Source: a virus
Virus record (IMG/VR): IMGVR_UViG_3300025154_000299
Location: 1-31,722 of that record
Reading direction: 5' to 3' (one strand)
Length of the DNA stretch: 31,722 nucleotides
Shown here: in pieces, positions 8,741 through 16,949 of the stretch
How the letters are laid out: each line of letters begins with the position of its first letter
Numbering within the stretch: position 1 is the first letter of the stretch
Program-made: the position numbers and the translations under genes
The notes under the pieces: model-generated
Database searches by the model: none
Seen by the model: only the letters and a program-made list of their open reading frames with translations
Told to the model about the DNA's origin: nothing

Positions 8741-8815
8741 AAAATAGTCGCACGATACGTAGTGACTATTTAAACAAACAAAAAAGAGAGTATGATGTTA
8801 AATCCAAACTCTCTT
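8741..8815 (-). terminator. Tandem hairpins ending the RNA polymerase operon
   Basis: The first hairpin on the minus strand is AAGAGAGT/ACTCTCTT (8784-8791 with 8808-8815) followed by TTTTTTGTTTGTTT. The second is AAATAGTC/GACTATTT (8742-8749 with 8764-8771), with an inner CAC/GTG pairing and a following T-rich stretch. Together they should end the transcript from the gene at 8970. The stretch 8816-8969 holds one more 8-bp stem (8924-8931 with 8939-8946) and an AAGGAG without any open frame after it. Confidence 0.65.
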
Positions 8816-8969
8816 CCGCATTAATCCGTCCCAACTTAAATCAAAACATTTTGAGTAGTGATAGGTATGGACTCTCCTTAAATTACATTTTTATATCATT
8901 TATAATATAAAATTTCTTAGTATACTATAAACTCTTTATTTATAGTGGTTTTAACAATTTTCTATTTTC

Positions 8970-9710
8970 CTAATTTTTATCTTCATGATAATATTTTTTA
9001 TTTTGTTCATTTTTAATTATTTTGGCACATTCTTTACAAAATTTAATCTTATTATTTAACAATGTTATTTTAACTCCACATTCAACACAATTTTTATATT
9101 TATCTGGTTCTACTAAACTTAAATAATAATAAATAGGATTACTATAATTATTGATACTAAATACTATTTCATTTTCATTATCTTCTAAATCAAAATTAAC
9201 TGCATAATAATCTTTATTATCATAACCAACCAAACTTAACATTTTAGTTTTAGTTATTTCATTAATATATTCCCAAAAGACATTATTATTTATCTTAATC
9301 TCTGTTAATCTCAATAAATCAACATTTTTAACTTTAAATCTTTTTGGTCTACCTCTAAATTTCCATATGATTAATAAAATAAACATCATTTTTCTTAATT
9401 CTATTGTTTGTAATGTGTTTATTAATTCAATTTCCTTTTTATATATCTGTATTTCAATATCAGTAGACAAATCATATTGCATACCAATTTTAATAGCACT
9501 ATCAACTTTACTATTAGATATATCTGCACTATATAAATCTTGAAAATCAATCATGAAATTTTTTAACTTTATCCTTATTTCATTTTCTTGTAATCCTAAA
9601 TACTTCCAATACTTAACTAAAATTATATTATCAGAACCAACATATTTTACATTTTTATATCCATTTAATAATAAATTTTCAGCATATTTCTTTTCATCAA
9701 ATATTATCAA
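8970..9710 (-). CDS. Unknown protein with C-terminal zinc ribbon
   Basis: A 246-residue protein starting at TTG 9710, 6 bases after AGGAGG. It overlaps the end of the RNA polymerase gene by 14 bases, so the two are co-translated and may work together. The C terminus has a Cys4 ribbon, CVECGVKITLL then FCKECAKII, ending in a basic helix (NEQNKKYYHEDKN). The centre has a basic patch (WKFRGRPKRFKVKNV). There is no signal peptide or membrane segment. A zinc-bearing partner or DNA-binding cofactor of the RNA polymerase is a reasonable guess from coupling alone; no family is recognised. Confidence 0.65.
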   Translation of the reverse strand: MIIFDEKKYAENLLLNGYKNVKYVGSDNIILVKYWKYLGLQENEIRIKLKNFMIDFQDLYSADISNSKVDSAIKIGMQYDLSTDIEIQIYKKEIELINTLQTIELRKMMFILLIIWKFRGRPKRFKVKNVDLLRLTEIKINNNVFWEYINEITKTKMLSLVGYDNKDYYAVNFDLEDNENEIVFSINNYSNPIYYYLSLVEPDKYKNCVECGVKITLLNNKIKFCKECAKIIKNEQNKKYYHEDKN

Positions 9711-12504
9711 GTTTTACCTCCTGTAATTCATAATATTTACCTAAATATTCTTGTCTTTTTTCTTTAGTTGTTTCTATTGGGAAGTATACTTTATTAGTTT
9801 TATTTTTTAAATTATAAACAATTTCTTCTCCGCATACATTCCACATAATTGCTTTTGATTTAGTTTTAAAATGATTATACATAATATATACAATATAATT
9901 GCATAATTCATATTTATTAGAACAAATTACAAATAACTCATTTTCTATTTCTTTAAACAATATAGAATATTCATTATTCTTAGAATCATCATCTTCTAAA
10001 TAACCATAATCTTCTTCCATGATTTTTCTTTCATGTGTATTTAATTCATAAATTTTATGATATTTCTTTAAGCAATTTAATAATTTATTATACAAATCAC
10101 TGTTAGTATTTACAATTATTTTATTATCCATTAAAACAGTATAATCAAAATCATTAGTTATTTTAAAATATTTTAAATCAAAATCTGCTCTTTCAACGTA
10201 CCAAGTTAATTCATTCATTATTGATCTGTTTATTAATACTGGTAAGTATTTATAATAATTTTTAATAAATTTACTTTCTTCTTTTGTTTTATCCTTTTTC
10301 TTAAATAATTCTTCAATTCTACAACCAAACATTGCTCTAGAAATACGTTTATTGCTTTCTTTGTGTTGTTTATATGATTTCATTAAAGGTTTATAAATAT
10401 AGCACATAAAATAACTTTTCTTATTCCCAACTAATTTATTAACATACCATTTTCTTTTTTTCTCTTCTTCTGAATCACTATCCCAATTAACTCTTTCTTT
10501 TTTTGACCAATGTTTAGGAGTAGGGATATATAAATTACCTTTTCCTGCATCTATGGCAGAACCTTGATGAAAACGAAGTAAATTAATTCTTTTGGTTAAT
10601 TCTTTATATTCTTTTTCATCTTTATTGTAAGTATCACGTAAACAAATGAATGATGTGGCAAGATTGGTAATAAATCCTATCTTAGTATTAAAACTCTTTG
10701 TGTCCATACTTGCTAAATTACTATATGTAAGAGTTTGTTCTTTAACTGTTGATTTTTCATATGTAATAGGATATAAACTTCTATCAATTGACTGATTTAA
10801 ATATAAATTGTCTGTGGTTAATAATAAATCACCATCGCAATCACCGTCAGATGCCCTTATTAGAGTAGTATCCCAACCATTAAGAATAACTCCACTTTTT
10901 ATAGTAGAATACCAATCATAGCATTTTTCATCATTATAAACTTCTAATATTTGATTTTCATGAGGAGAAACTAAAGGACTCCTCATGATTGAAACTTCTT
11001 TTGCACCTTTATCTACCCATCTTTTTTGCCATAATTGACCTGCTTTAAGTAATCCTTTTGGTATTTCATCTTTATTATCCCTAAAAACATATTCACAAAA
11101 CATATATGGATCAACCATAGCAAATTCATATGATCCTTCTACCAAAAGTTTACCAATCTTAATTTGATTAATTTTTTTCTGTATTGATTTATATATTCTA
11201 TTTCTCACATATGTATCATCCAATATACTTTCATCATACATTAATGCTTTTACAATATCCATACCTGATTCATTTTCAATTTTACTTATATCTTTATCTT
11301 TTTCATGACATCCAAGTAAATAGAGTAGAATATAAATTCTTTCACCAGTACAAACTTTTTTAACCCAATCAATAGAAAAGTCTGCAAGTTTTTTTATTGA
11401 ATCAGAAGTGAAATTATTAGATTGGACGTACTGGTAATTTAAAGTGGTCAAATAATTATCTTGTTTTTTATTAACTCTACTACAACCCCATACATGACCA
11501 TATTTATTGTGATAATGTAAATATTCTTCCCAATTATTATATTTCTTCCACATCTTAAATTGTGAAGTGGTTAGCAAAACGTCTATATCATCTATATGTT
11601 TTTTATGTCCCCACACATCAGTTATAAATTCTTTTTTTGCAATTTCTTTAGCATACCTTTTCCAATCAAACACAATACATAAACCTTTAATCCATGCACT
11701 TCTTATAATATAAGCAGAAGGAGAGTAATCTTCTATTTTTAAATCTTTATTCCATTGCTCTCCCATTTCTATTGAAACCAGTCCAGAACCGTCCCAAACA
11801 TTTTGGTCAAAATCAATACTTCTAGTTTCAATATCTCTTTCACCGTTTTCTTTGAGATAAATCCATTCTACCATTTGATTTTTCATTGGCATTTCATAAT
11901 CTTTAATTACACAAACTCTTGGATTTCTAATAATATTAGTAGATGAAGAATAAAGGCTGTAGTATGCTGAAAATTTTGCTAAATTTATCTTACCTATTCT
12001 TTTCTTATTTAATCCACATAGCATTATTTTTTCTAACTCATCGTATAGATTTACATTCACAAAAAGTACAGTGTTTCGTCTTAGTTGACCTGCACCAGCA
12101 CACAGTCTTTTGAAAATAATACCATTTACTGTAAAAGTATTTTTTGCTACTGTATTATAATCTTTTTTTGATGTATTTGCATGTACTGATATTACATCTG
12201 GAACATAAAGCAAATCATCAATCTGTTTTTGATAACTATAAATTTGTTTACTATTTTCAATAGATTTAGGTTGAGATTTTAATTCATTGCGTGAAGTATA
12301 TAATTCATTTATTTTTTGTCTGTGTTTATCAAAATCAATACATTTTATATCTCTTAAAAATTTTAATACTTGATTATCTCCAATACTTACAACCCAACCA
12401 CGTTTTTTTGCATCTTCAAAGGAGATATTAATATTGCTATTATACTCTAATATTGAACTAATATTTAATTTTAATATATAGAATAAATCCATTTTTTTAG
12501 CCAA
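9697..12504 (-). CDS. Single-chain RNA polymerase of the YonO / eukaryotic RdRP-like (two-barrel) family
   Basis: A 935-residue protein. I chose TTG 12504 because GAGGAGG lies 9 bases upstream, inside the end of the CoiA-like gene. The catalytic signature RASDGDCDGDLL (about 550-561) gives the metal-binding DxDGD at residues 555-559. The upstream motif order matches the RNA-silencing RdRP and YonO fold: DGSGLVS (238-244), PSAYIIR then KGL (262-275), LVEGSYEFAMVDP (about 454-466) and SPLVSPHENQ (509-518), which parallels the NPCLHPGD-like motif. YonO of SP-beta is a DNA-dependent RNA polymerase, so this enzyme may transcribe phage genes. T7-type and multisubunit signatures (NADFDGD with beta and beta-prime subunits) are absent. 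Family assignment rests on motifs read by eye. Confidence 0.85.
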   Translation of the reverse strand: MAKKMDLFYILKLNISSILEYNSNINISFEDAKKRGWVVSIGDNQVLKFLRDIKCIDFDKHRQKINELYTSRNELKSQPKSIENSKQIYSYQKQIDDLLYVPDVISVHANTSKKDYNTVAKNTFTVNGIIFKRLCAGAGQLRRNTVLFVNVNLYDELEKIMLCGLNKKRIGKINLAKFSAYYSLYSSSTNIIRNPRVCVIKDYEMPMKNQMVEWIYLKENGERDIETRSIDFDQNVWDGSGLVSIEMGEQWNKDLKIEDYSPSAYIIRSAWIKGLCIVFDWKRYAKEIAKKEFITDVWGHKKHIDDIDVLLTTSQFKMWKKYNNWEEYLHYHNKYGHVWGCSRVNKKQDNYLTTLNYQYVQSNNFTSDSIKKLADFSIDWVKKVCTGERIYILLYLLGCHEKDKDISKIENESGMDIVKALMYDESILDDTYVRNRIYKSIQKKINQIKIGKLLVEGSYEFAMVDPYMFCEYVFRDNKDEIPKGLLKAGQLWQKRWVDKGAKEVSIMRSPLVSPHENQILEVYNDEKCYDWYSTIKSGVILNGWDTTLIRASDGDCDGDLLLTTDNLYLNQSIDRSLYPITYEKSTVKEQTLTYSNLASMDTKSFNTKIGFITNLATSFICLRDTYNKDEKEYKELTKRINLLRFHQGSAIDAGKGNLYIPTPKHWSKKERVNWDSDSEEEKKRKWYVNKLVGNKKSYFMCYIYKPLMKSYKQHKESNKRISRAMFGCRIEELFKKKDKTKEESKFIKNYYKYLPVLINRSIMNELTWYVERADFDLKYFKITNDFDYTVLMDNKIIVNTNSDLYNKLLNCLKKYHKIYELNTHERKIMEEDYGYLEDDDSKNNEYSILFKEIENELFVICSNKYELCNYIVYIMYNHFKTKSKAIMWNVCGEEIVYNLKNKTNKVYFPIETTKEKRQEYLGKYYELQEVKLDNI

Positions 12505-13990
12505 TATTAATATCCTCCTCACCATCAAAATCTAAATATTTGACATTTGTAAAACCAAATGATTTAAAATGTTCTAAAATAATATTATTTAATTCATAAA
12601 CACTAATATATTCAGAAAATCCTAAACTATTAAAATAATAATGGTATTTAGGAATCATAAAAATATATTGCTTGACATTTATTCTTTTTAAAAATTTCAA
12701 TTCTTTAATAAAATTATTTTCCATATATTCTTCCATAATAGAAAATCCTTTTAAAAATTTAAATCTTATATTATTTGGAACTGTTGATTTTGCATTAATT
12801 AATAGTATTTCAGCATTTAAATAATCTTTAAAAACATTACTATATTTGTCTAGTCTATATTTTTCTTGCTTTTTTATTTCTAAAATTTCTTCTTCATGTT
12901 TTTCTTTAACTCTTAAAATATGATTAGATATAAAATCACTTATAATTTCATTATCTAATAAGTCATATTCTAATTTATCTAATACATGATATTTCCTTTC
13001 TTTTCTCCAACCCAAACCACCCTTTTTGCCTACAAATGGAACTGATTTTTCATATTCTATACACAATTCAATACGATTATTTTTAATAAAAAATCTATAT
13101 GTGCCATAATTATGTGAAAATTCAACTGACCATAAATAATAAAAATTTGTTCTTTTAATTAATTCAAATTTAAAATCTGAATATAAATCTCTAAAATCAT
13201 TTACTGTTTTATTTAAACCATTTTCAAAAAATATTAATTCTTCTATTTTATTAAATTCAATTATATCTTGTTCAATATATGATTTAACAACTTGCTCTTT
13301 TAAAGACATATCATTAAATTTCAAATTAATTTCAAAATCATTTATTTTATAACCATAATAATTATTTAATTTTATTAATTTATGAGGTAGTAATCTTGAT
13401 AATATTTCTTTCTTAAAATATATTTTTTTATTATCAACATTTAAATAAAAATTAGAATGCTGTTCAATAGTTTTAAATCTGCCAATATGTGAAATATTAT
13501 TTTTTACTTCTTGAATATTATATTTACTTAATCCAAGAATCCAAATATCATTTATTTCTGCTAATTGATATAATCTATGTCTTTCTAAATATTCTGTTGC
13601 AATAGGTGAACATTGAAATTCAATTACATATCTTTTATCATTAATTCTAAATGATAAATCTGGTCTTTGTCTTGTCTCTGGTATGTATGATTCTAATTTT
13701 ACATCTTGAATAATATTATCTTTTTGAATTTTTAATAACCAATTATATAAAATTAATTTTCCTTGAATATGTTCTTCTGTTTCAGGTTCGTAATAAATAC
13801 CTTCACAATCTTTATTCTTTTCTTTATGTCTGAAATAAGGGTGTATTATTTCTCCATGACAATATTCATAAAGTTTATTACAATCAGGACAAATTAACCT
13901 TTTTTCTTCTGACCATTTTTTTAAAGTAAATTTATCATATTTACCATCAAAACAATTTATAATCGTATTACCTACTTTACATGTTAACAA
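12497..13990 (-). CDS. CoiA-like nuclease with N-terminal zinc motif
   Basis: A 497-residue protein starting at TTG 13990, exactly 9 bases after AAAGGAG. The first 180 residues match the competence CoiA family layout: a zinc-binding CPDC (34-37) with HPYFRH (50-55), then ETEEHIQGK (70-78), then a PD-(D/E)xK nuclease core RQRPDLSF (Asp111) and YVIEFQCSPI (Glu124, Gln126). Residues 180-497 are helical and charged with no motif I recognise, which makes it longer than typical CoiA. CoiA is linked to recombination of incoming DNA in Gram-positive bacteria. Here the gene ends within the start region of the RNA polymerase gene, so it probably acts in phage DNA processing. Confidence 0.78.
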   Translation of the reverse strand: MLTCKVGNTIINCFDGKYDKFTLKKWSEEKRLICPDCNKLYEYCHGEIIHPYFRHKEKNKDCEGIYYEPETEEHIQGKLILYNWLLKIQKDNIIQDVKLESYIPETRQRPDLSFRINDKRYVIEFQCSPIATEYLERHRLYQLAEINDIWILGLSKYNIQEVKNNISHIGRFKTIEQHSNFYLNVDNKKIYFKKEILSRLLPHKLIKLNNYYGYKINDFEINLKFNDMSLKEQVVKSYIEQDIIEFNKIEELIFFENGLNKTVNDFRDLYSDFKFELIKRTNFYYLWSVEFSHNYGTYRFFIKNNRIELCIEYEKSVPFVGKKGGLGWRKERKYHVLDKLEYDLLDNEIISDFISNHILRVKEKHEEEILEIKKQEKYRLDKYSNVFKDYLNAEILLINAKSTVPNNIRFKFLKGFSIMEEYMENNFIKELKFLKRINVKQYIFMIPKYHYYFNSLGFSEYISVYELNNIILEHFKSFGFTNVKYLDFDGEEDINIG

Positions 13991-14018
13991 TAAACATTTC
14001 TCCTTTATTATTTATTTT

Positions 14019-14049
14019 AATACAAGAGATTATTTATTTCTCTTGTATT
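14019..14049 (-). other. 11-bp perfect hairpin in the leader of the CoiA-like gene
   Basis: AATACAAGAGA (14019-14029) pairs with TCTCTTGTATT (14039-14049). It lies between the stop of the gene at 14071 and the ribosome binding site of the CoiA-like gene. Neither strand shows a clear T-run after it, so it may be a processing site or leader structure rather than a terminator. Confidence 0.5.
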
Positions 14050-14070
14050 AATTATATTAATTTCATTCAC

Positions 14071-14511
14071 CTAACAATCCATCATATAATCATTAAACAT
14101 CTCATACAATTCATCTTTCCCAATCCCATAAATACTCTCACACTTCTGTATAATTCCACCTTGTATCCACTCAAACACATTTCTACTCTCAAACTTATTG
14201 TCAATATAAAATGGTTTGCTACCTTTATACTCTAACATCATACTAACACTTTCTTCTCTAACTCCATATCCTTTATTTAAATAATTATATTGTGGGAAAC
14301 TAACTTCTAACCATAATTCACATCTTAATTCATCTTTAAAACATCTCATATCTTCATCCATGTATTCAATATATTCTGCTTTAACTTTTATATTTTTAGA
14401 TATTTCTAATCCAAAAGTATCTACTGCAAACTTATGTAATTTTTCTTCCATGAATGATTCAATCTCTTCTAAATCATATTCAGATATAATGAAACTTTTA
14501 TCAATTTTCAT
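14071..14511 (-). CDS. Unknown acidic protein of 146 residues
   Basis: I do not recognise this protein. AAGGAG lies 8 bases before the ATG, which overlaps the stop of the methyltransferase gene as ATGA, so the two are translationally coupled. It is mixed alpha/beta in appearance and acidic (EYDLEEIESFMEEKL near the start, KDELYEMFNDYMMDC at the end), without membrane segments. It has only two cysteines that could be paired. Coupling with the methyltransferase suggests a phage accessory function, but nothing in the sequence identifies it. Confidence 0.6.
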   Translation of the reverse strand: MKIDKSFIISEYDLEEIESFMEEKLHKFAVDTFGLEISKNIKVKAEYIEYMDEDMRCFKDELRCELWLEVSFPQYNYLNKGYGVREESVSMMLEYKGSKPFYIDNKFESRNVFEWIQGGIIQKCESIYGIGKDELYEMFNDYMMDC

Positions 14512-15326
14512 ATTGATTTCTCCTTTTTATTCTTATGTTCTTCAATTCTTTCATTTGCTAAATCTACCCAATATCTACCTGTCTTATCATCTTTTCCGTT
14601 ATCAAATCCAATATAATTTCTTCCTGTATTTAAACAAGCAATAATTGTACTTCCACTTCCAATACAATTATCTAAAACTAAATCACCTTCATTAGAATAT
14701 GTTTTAATAAAATATTCACATAAATCAACAGGTTTCTGAGTAGGATGTATTGTCCCTACATTATGTATAGAAAATTTTAATACACTTCTTGGATATCTAG
14801 TACCTTCATTTTTATTAATTGTACCAACAAAATTCAAATTAGACTCTGAAGGAGTATGATTTATTTTACCTGTGTTAACTTGTGTGATTTTCTTAGTATA
14901 TGGTTTACCTTCTTCCATTATTGGCTCATAATGCATCCTATTTTTAGATTGAGATTTATGTACTGTTGTTCCTTTGCTAAATATTGATATATTTTCATGT
15001 GCTTTTAATGGTTTATTCTTCGCATGAACAAATCCACTTGCTCTACCTTTCTCCCATATCCAATCATATTTATATAGTTTTATATTACTTGTTCTTAGAA
15101 AAGAACTAAATGGTTCACTTCCGAATAATGCAATACATCCTGTATCTGTGATAATTCTTTCATATTGTTCCCATAATGGAATATATGGAATAATTGAATC
15201 CCAAGGACATGCAGTTGATCCATATGGCAGATCACATAAAATCATATTAACTGACTTATCAGGTATTAAACACATTCCATTTTCACCAATACAATTTTCA
15301 TTATATAATTTGTTAATTTCAATCAA
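14508..15326 (-). CDS. DNA methyltransferase, beta-class, adenine-N6 or cytosine-N4
   Basis: A 272-residue amino-methyltransferase starting at TTG 15326, 11 bases after AAGGAG. The catalytic motif IV is DLPYG (32-36, a variant of DPPY), placed before the S-adenosylmethionine site, the order of the beta class. C-terminal motifs are HPTQKP (about 215-220), LDNCIGSGSTIIA (about 235-247) and NYIGFDNG. The central variable region (about 100-190) is short, so the target site is probably small; it cannot be read from the sequence. There is no restriction enzyme beside it, so it is likely a solitary phage enzyme protecting phage DNA. Confidence 0.9.
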   Translation of the reverse strand: MIEINKLYNENCIGENGMCLIPDKSVNMILCDLPYGSTACPWDSIIPYIPLWEQYERIITDTGCIALFGSEPFSSFLRTSNIKLYKYDWIWEKGRASGFVHAKNKPLKAHENISIFSKGTTVHKSQSKNRMHYEPIMEEGKPYTKKITQVNTGKINHTPSESNLNFVGTINKNEGTRYPRSVLKFSIHNVGTIHPTQKPVDLCEYFIKTYSNEGDLVLDNCIGSGSTIIACLNTGRNYIGFDNGKDDKTGRYWVDLANERIEEHKNKKEKSI

Positions 15327-15373
15327 TAATAATTTATCTCCTTTTTATTTTATTAATATATTTATAATTTATT

Positions 15374-15595
15374 TTACATATCCCATCCATAAAATTTATC
15401 CCCAATTTCTCTTCGTACCTCATTCCAAAATTCATTAAGACATTCTCTGTCACAGAATAAATTATCGTTTTGATCTTTTCTTATGTATTTATCTTTGTTA
15501 TCTATTGGTTTACCACATTTAGCACAGTAATCAATTGTCACATTTATATTAACAAATTTATTTACTCCTTCAATTTTATTTTGCATCATCAACAA
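15374..15595 (-). CDS. Small zinc-finger protein
   Basis: A 73-residue protein with CAKCGKPI and FCDRECLNEFW, a Cys4 pair with a spacer of about 22 residues that should bind zinc. The most likely start is TTG 15595, 6 bases after GGAG inside the previous gene; ATG 15589 or 15586 are alternatives. It overlaps the end of the gene at 15576 by 20 bases. It resembles small treble-clef or zinc-ribbon proteins found in many phages; the partner is unknown. Confidence 0.65.
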   Translation of the reverse strand: MLMMQNKIEGVNKFVNINVTIDYCAKCGKPIDNKDKYIRKDQNDNLFCDRECLNEFWNEVRREIGDKFYGWDM

Positions 15596-16061
15596 TTTCT
15601 ACTCCTAACTTTTTCAAATCATCTATACTAAAACAACAATCAATTTCAATATCAATATATTCATCTACAGTGTAAAATAATAATTTTTCTAAATCTTTAT
15701 CTCCTACATTATAAGATAATAAACCATTTTCCTTATCAACAATTTTATCTAAAATACCATTATAATCAAAGATAATTTTACAACCATTCATAATTTTTAT
15801 TTCTATATAATTTCTTGTAGAGCAACACAAATTAAATAATGTATTTGATAAATTAATTAATCTAGATTCTCTAATAGGGGAGGGGATAAGTATTTCATAA
15901 TCTCCATTATCTTTTTCATATATTAATTTACCACTATATGTAATTTTTGATTTTATAATAGGTGTAAAATCATTACTTATTTTATATTTTTGTGATTGAG
16001 GAGAATTAGTTACTTTTGGGATTAATGTTTTATTTGTGTTTTCTGTGTTTTCTTTACTCAT
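15576..16061 (-). CDS. Unknown protein of 161 residues
   Basis: I do not recognise this protein. AAGGA lies about 9 bases before ATG 16061. The first 40 residues are polar and probably disordered (Asn, Thr, Lys-rich), then a compact beta-rich part follows (KSKITYSGKLIYEKDNGDYE, CKIIFDYNGILDKI). The C terminus (YIDIEIDCCFSIDDLKKLGV) has two adjacent cysteines. No membrane segment or signal peptide is seen. The gene overlaps the small zinc-finger gene downstream, so the two are expressed together. Confidence 0.55.
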   Translation of the reverse strand: MSKENTENTNKTLIPKVTNSPQSQKYKISNDFTPIIKSKITYSGKLIYEKDNGDYEILIPSPIRESRLINLSNTLFNLCCSTRNYIEIKIMNGCKIIFDYNGILDKIVDKENGLLSYNVGDKDLEKLLFYTVDEYIDIEIDCCFSIDDLKKLGVEIVDDAK

Positions 16062-16346
16062 AATAAATTTTCCTTCTTTCTATTTTTTATTTTTTGAATT
16101 TATTGTTTTTGTTTTTACAATTTACTAATTATTATTCAAAAATTATAATTACAATCATACTCATTAATTAACTCATATCCATTACATACAAATATCAAAA
16201 TTATATTATCAAAAATGTGGACTTAATTCGATATTCTTATACCATATTCAAGACTTAATTAAAATTATGTATAAATTTATGTTTTTTAATTTTAGGTAAA
16301 ATTAAGGGTAATAATTTACATTTAAAAATAAACTTTACTTTAATTT
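16062..16346. other. AT-rich gap without a supported gene
   Basis: These 285 bases contain no frame with a credible ribosome binding site on either strand. The only pattern is two GACTTAATT direct repeats around 16221-16263. No promoter close to consensus is visible for the gene at 15576. Confidence 0.5.
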
Positions 16347-16769
16347 TTATTTTACTTTTGTTTTTACTTTTGTTTTATTCACTTTATTATTTAATTTTTC
16401 ATTTTCTTTATCTAACTGTTTCTGTAATTTCCTTTTTGTCTTCACTGATTTTGCCTGAATTCCTTTACCTTTTGTTTGAAACTTTATGATTTCATTAACC
16501 TTATCTATATCCTCTTCATTGAAATGATATACAGATTCAAATTCACCATCTAAATATAATTCAGTTTTTACTCCTAATGAATTTAATTGAGGAATTACAT
16601 TATTAACTGTCTGATTATTTGTAAATAAAATTGATAATGTGTTTTCATCATAGCGATATACTTGAATTTTATATTTACCAAGTAAAAATACATCATCTAA
16701 ATTCTTTGATAATTGTCCATCAAGAGTAAGAGTAGGGAAGACACGATAAATTCCTATATATTTGTTGAT
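16347..16769 (-). CDS. Hidden 140-residue gene with probable AUC start, basic C-terminal tail
   Basis: The frame is open for 141 codons but has no ATG, GTG or TTG near its beginning. A perfect AAAGGAGG lies exactly 9 bases before ATC 16769, the spacing seen for other genes here, so AUC is the likely initiator. The protein begins INKYIGIYRVFPTLTLDGQL, has a folded alpha/beta part of about 95 residues (KIQVYRYDENTLSILFTNNQ, ELYLDGEFESVYHF), and ends in a lysine-rich tail (KRKLQKQLDKENEKLNNKVN, then KTKVKTKVK). A strong promoter lies about 130 bases upstream. The function is unknown; a nucleic acid binding protein is possible from the tail. Codon use and absence of stops support that it is real. 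Confidence 0.7.
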   Translation of the reverse strand: MNKYIGIYRVFPTLTLDGQLSKNLDDVFLLGKYKIQVYRYDENTLSILFTNNQTVNNVIPQLNSLGVKTELYLDGEFESVYHFNEEDIDKVNEIIKFQTKGKGIQAKSVKTKRKLQKQLDKENEKLNNKVNKTKVKTKVK

Positions 16770-16888
16770 AAAAGATAACCTCCTTTCTTTGTTAGATTTA
16801 TGTTTTTGCTTGTTTATTATTGATTATTATTGTTTAGTTAATAAAAAACTATATACTATATAAAAACTATGTAATTAATTTTTTCTTC

Positions 16889-16930
16889 CCTACTATTTGT
16901 ATTATAGCACAGTAGGTAAGAGTATGTCAA
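16889..16930 (-). promoter_or_regulatory. Sigma-A-type promoter with a dyad around the -10 box
   Basis: On the minus strand TTGACA (16925-16930) is followed after 18 bases by TATAAT (16901-16906) with an extended TGC before it. A 6-bp inverted repeat, CCTACT and AGTAGG (16889-16894 with 16911-16916), brackets the -10 box and could be a repressor site. It reads into a leader of about 130 bases and then the gene at 16769. Confidence 0.8.
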
Positions 16931-16949
16931 CAATTATATTTACAATTTG

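Noticed and set aside
9697-12504. Multisubunit beta-prime or T7-like RNA polymerase
   Set aside because: The NADFDGD context and T7 motifs are absent; the flanking motifs fit the YonO/RdRP arrangement.
14508-15326. A restriction-modification system
   Set aside because: No restriction endonuclease-like gene lies beside the methyltransferase; the neighbours are a small unknown gene and a zinc-finger gene.
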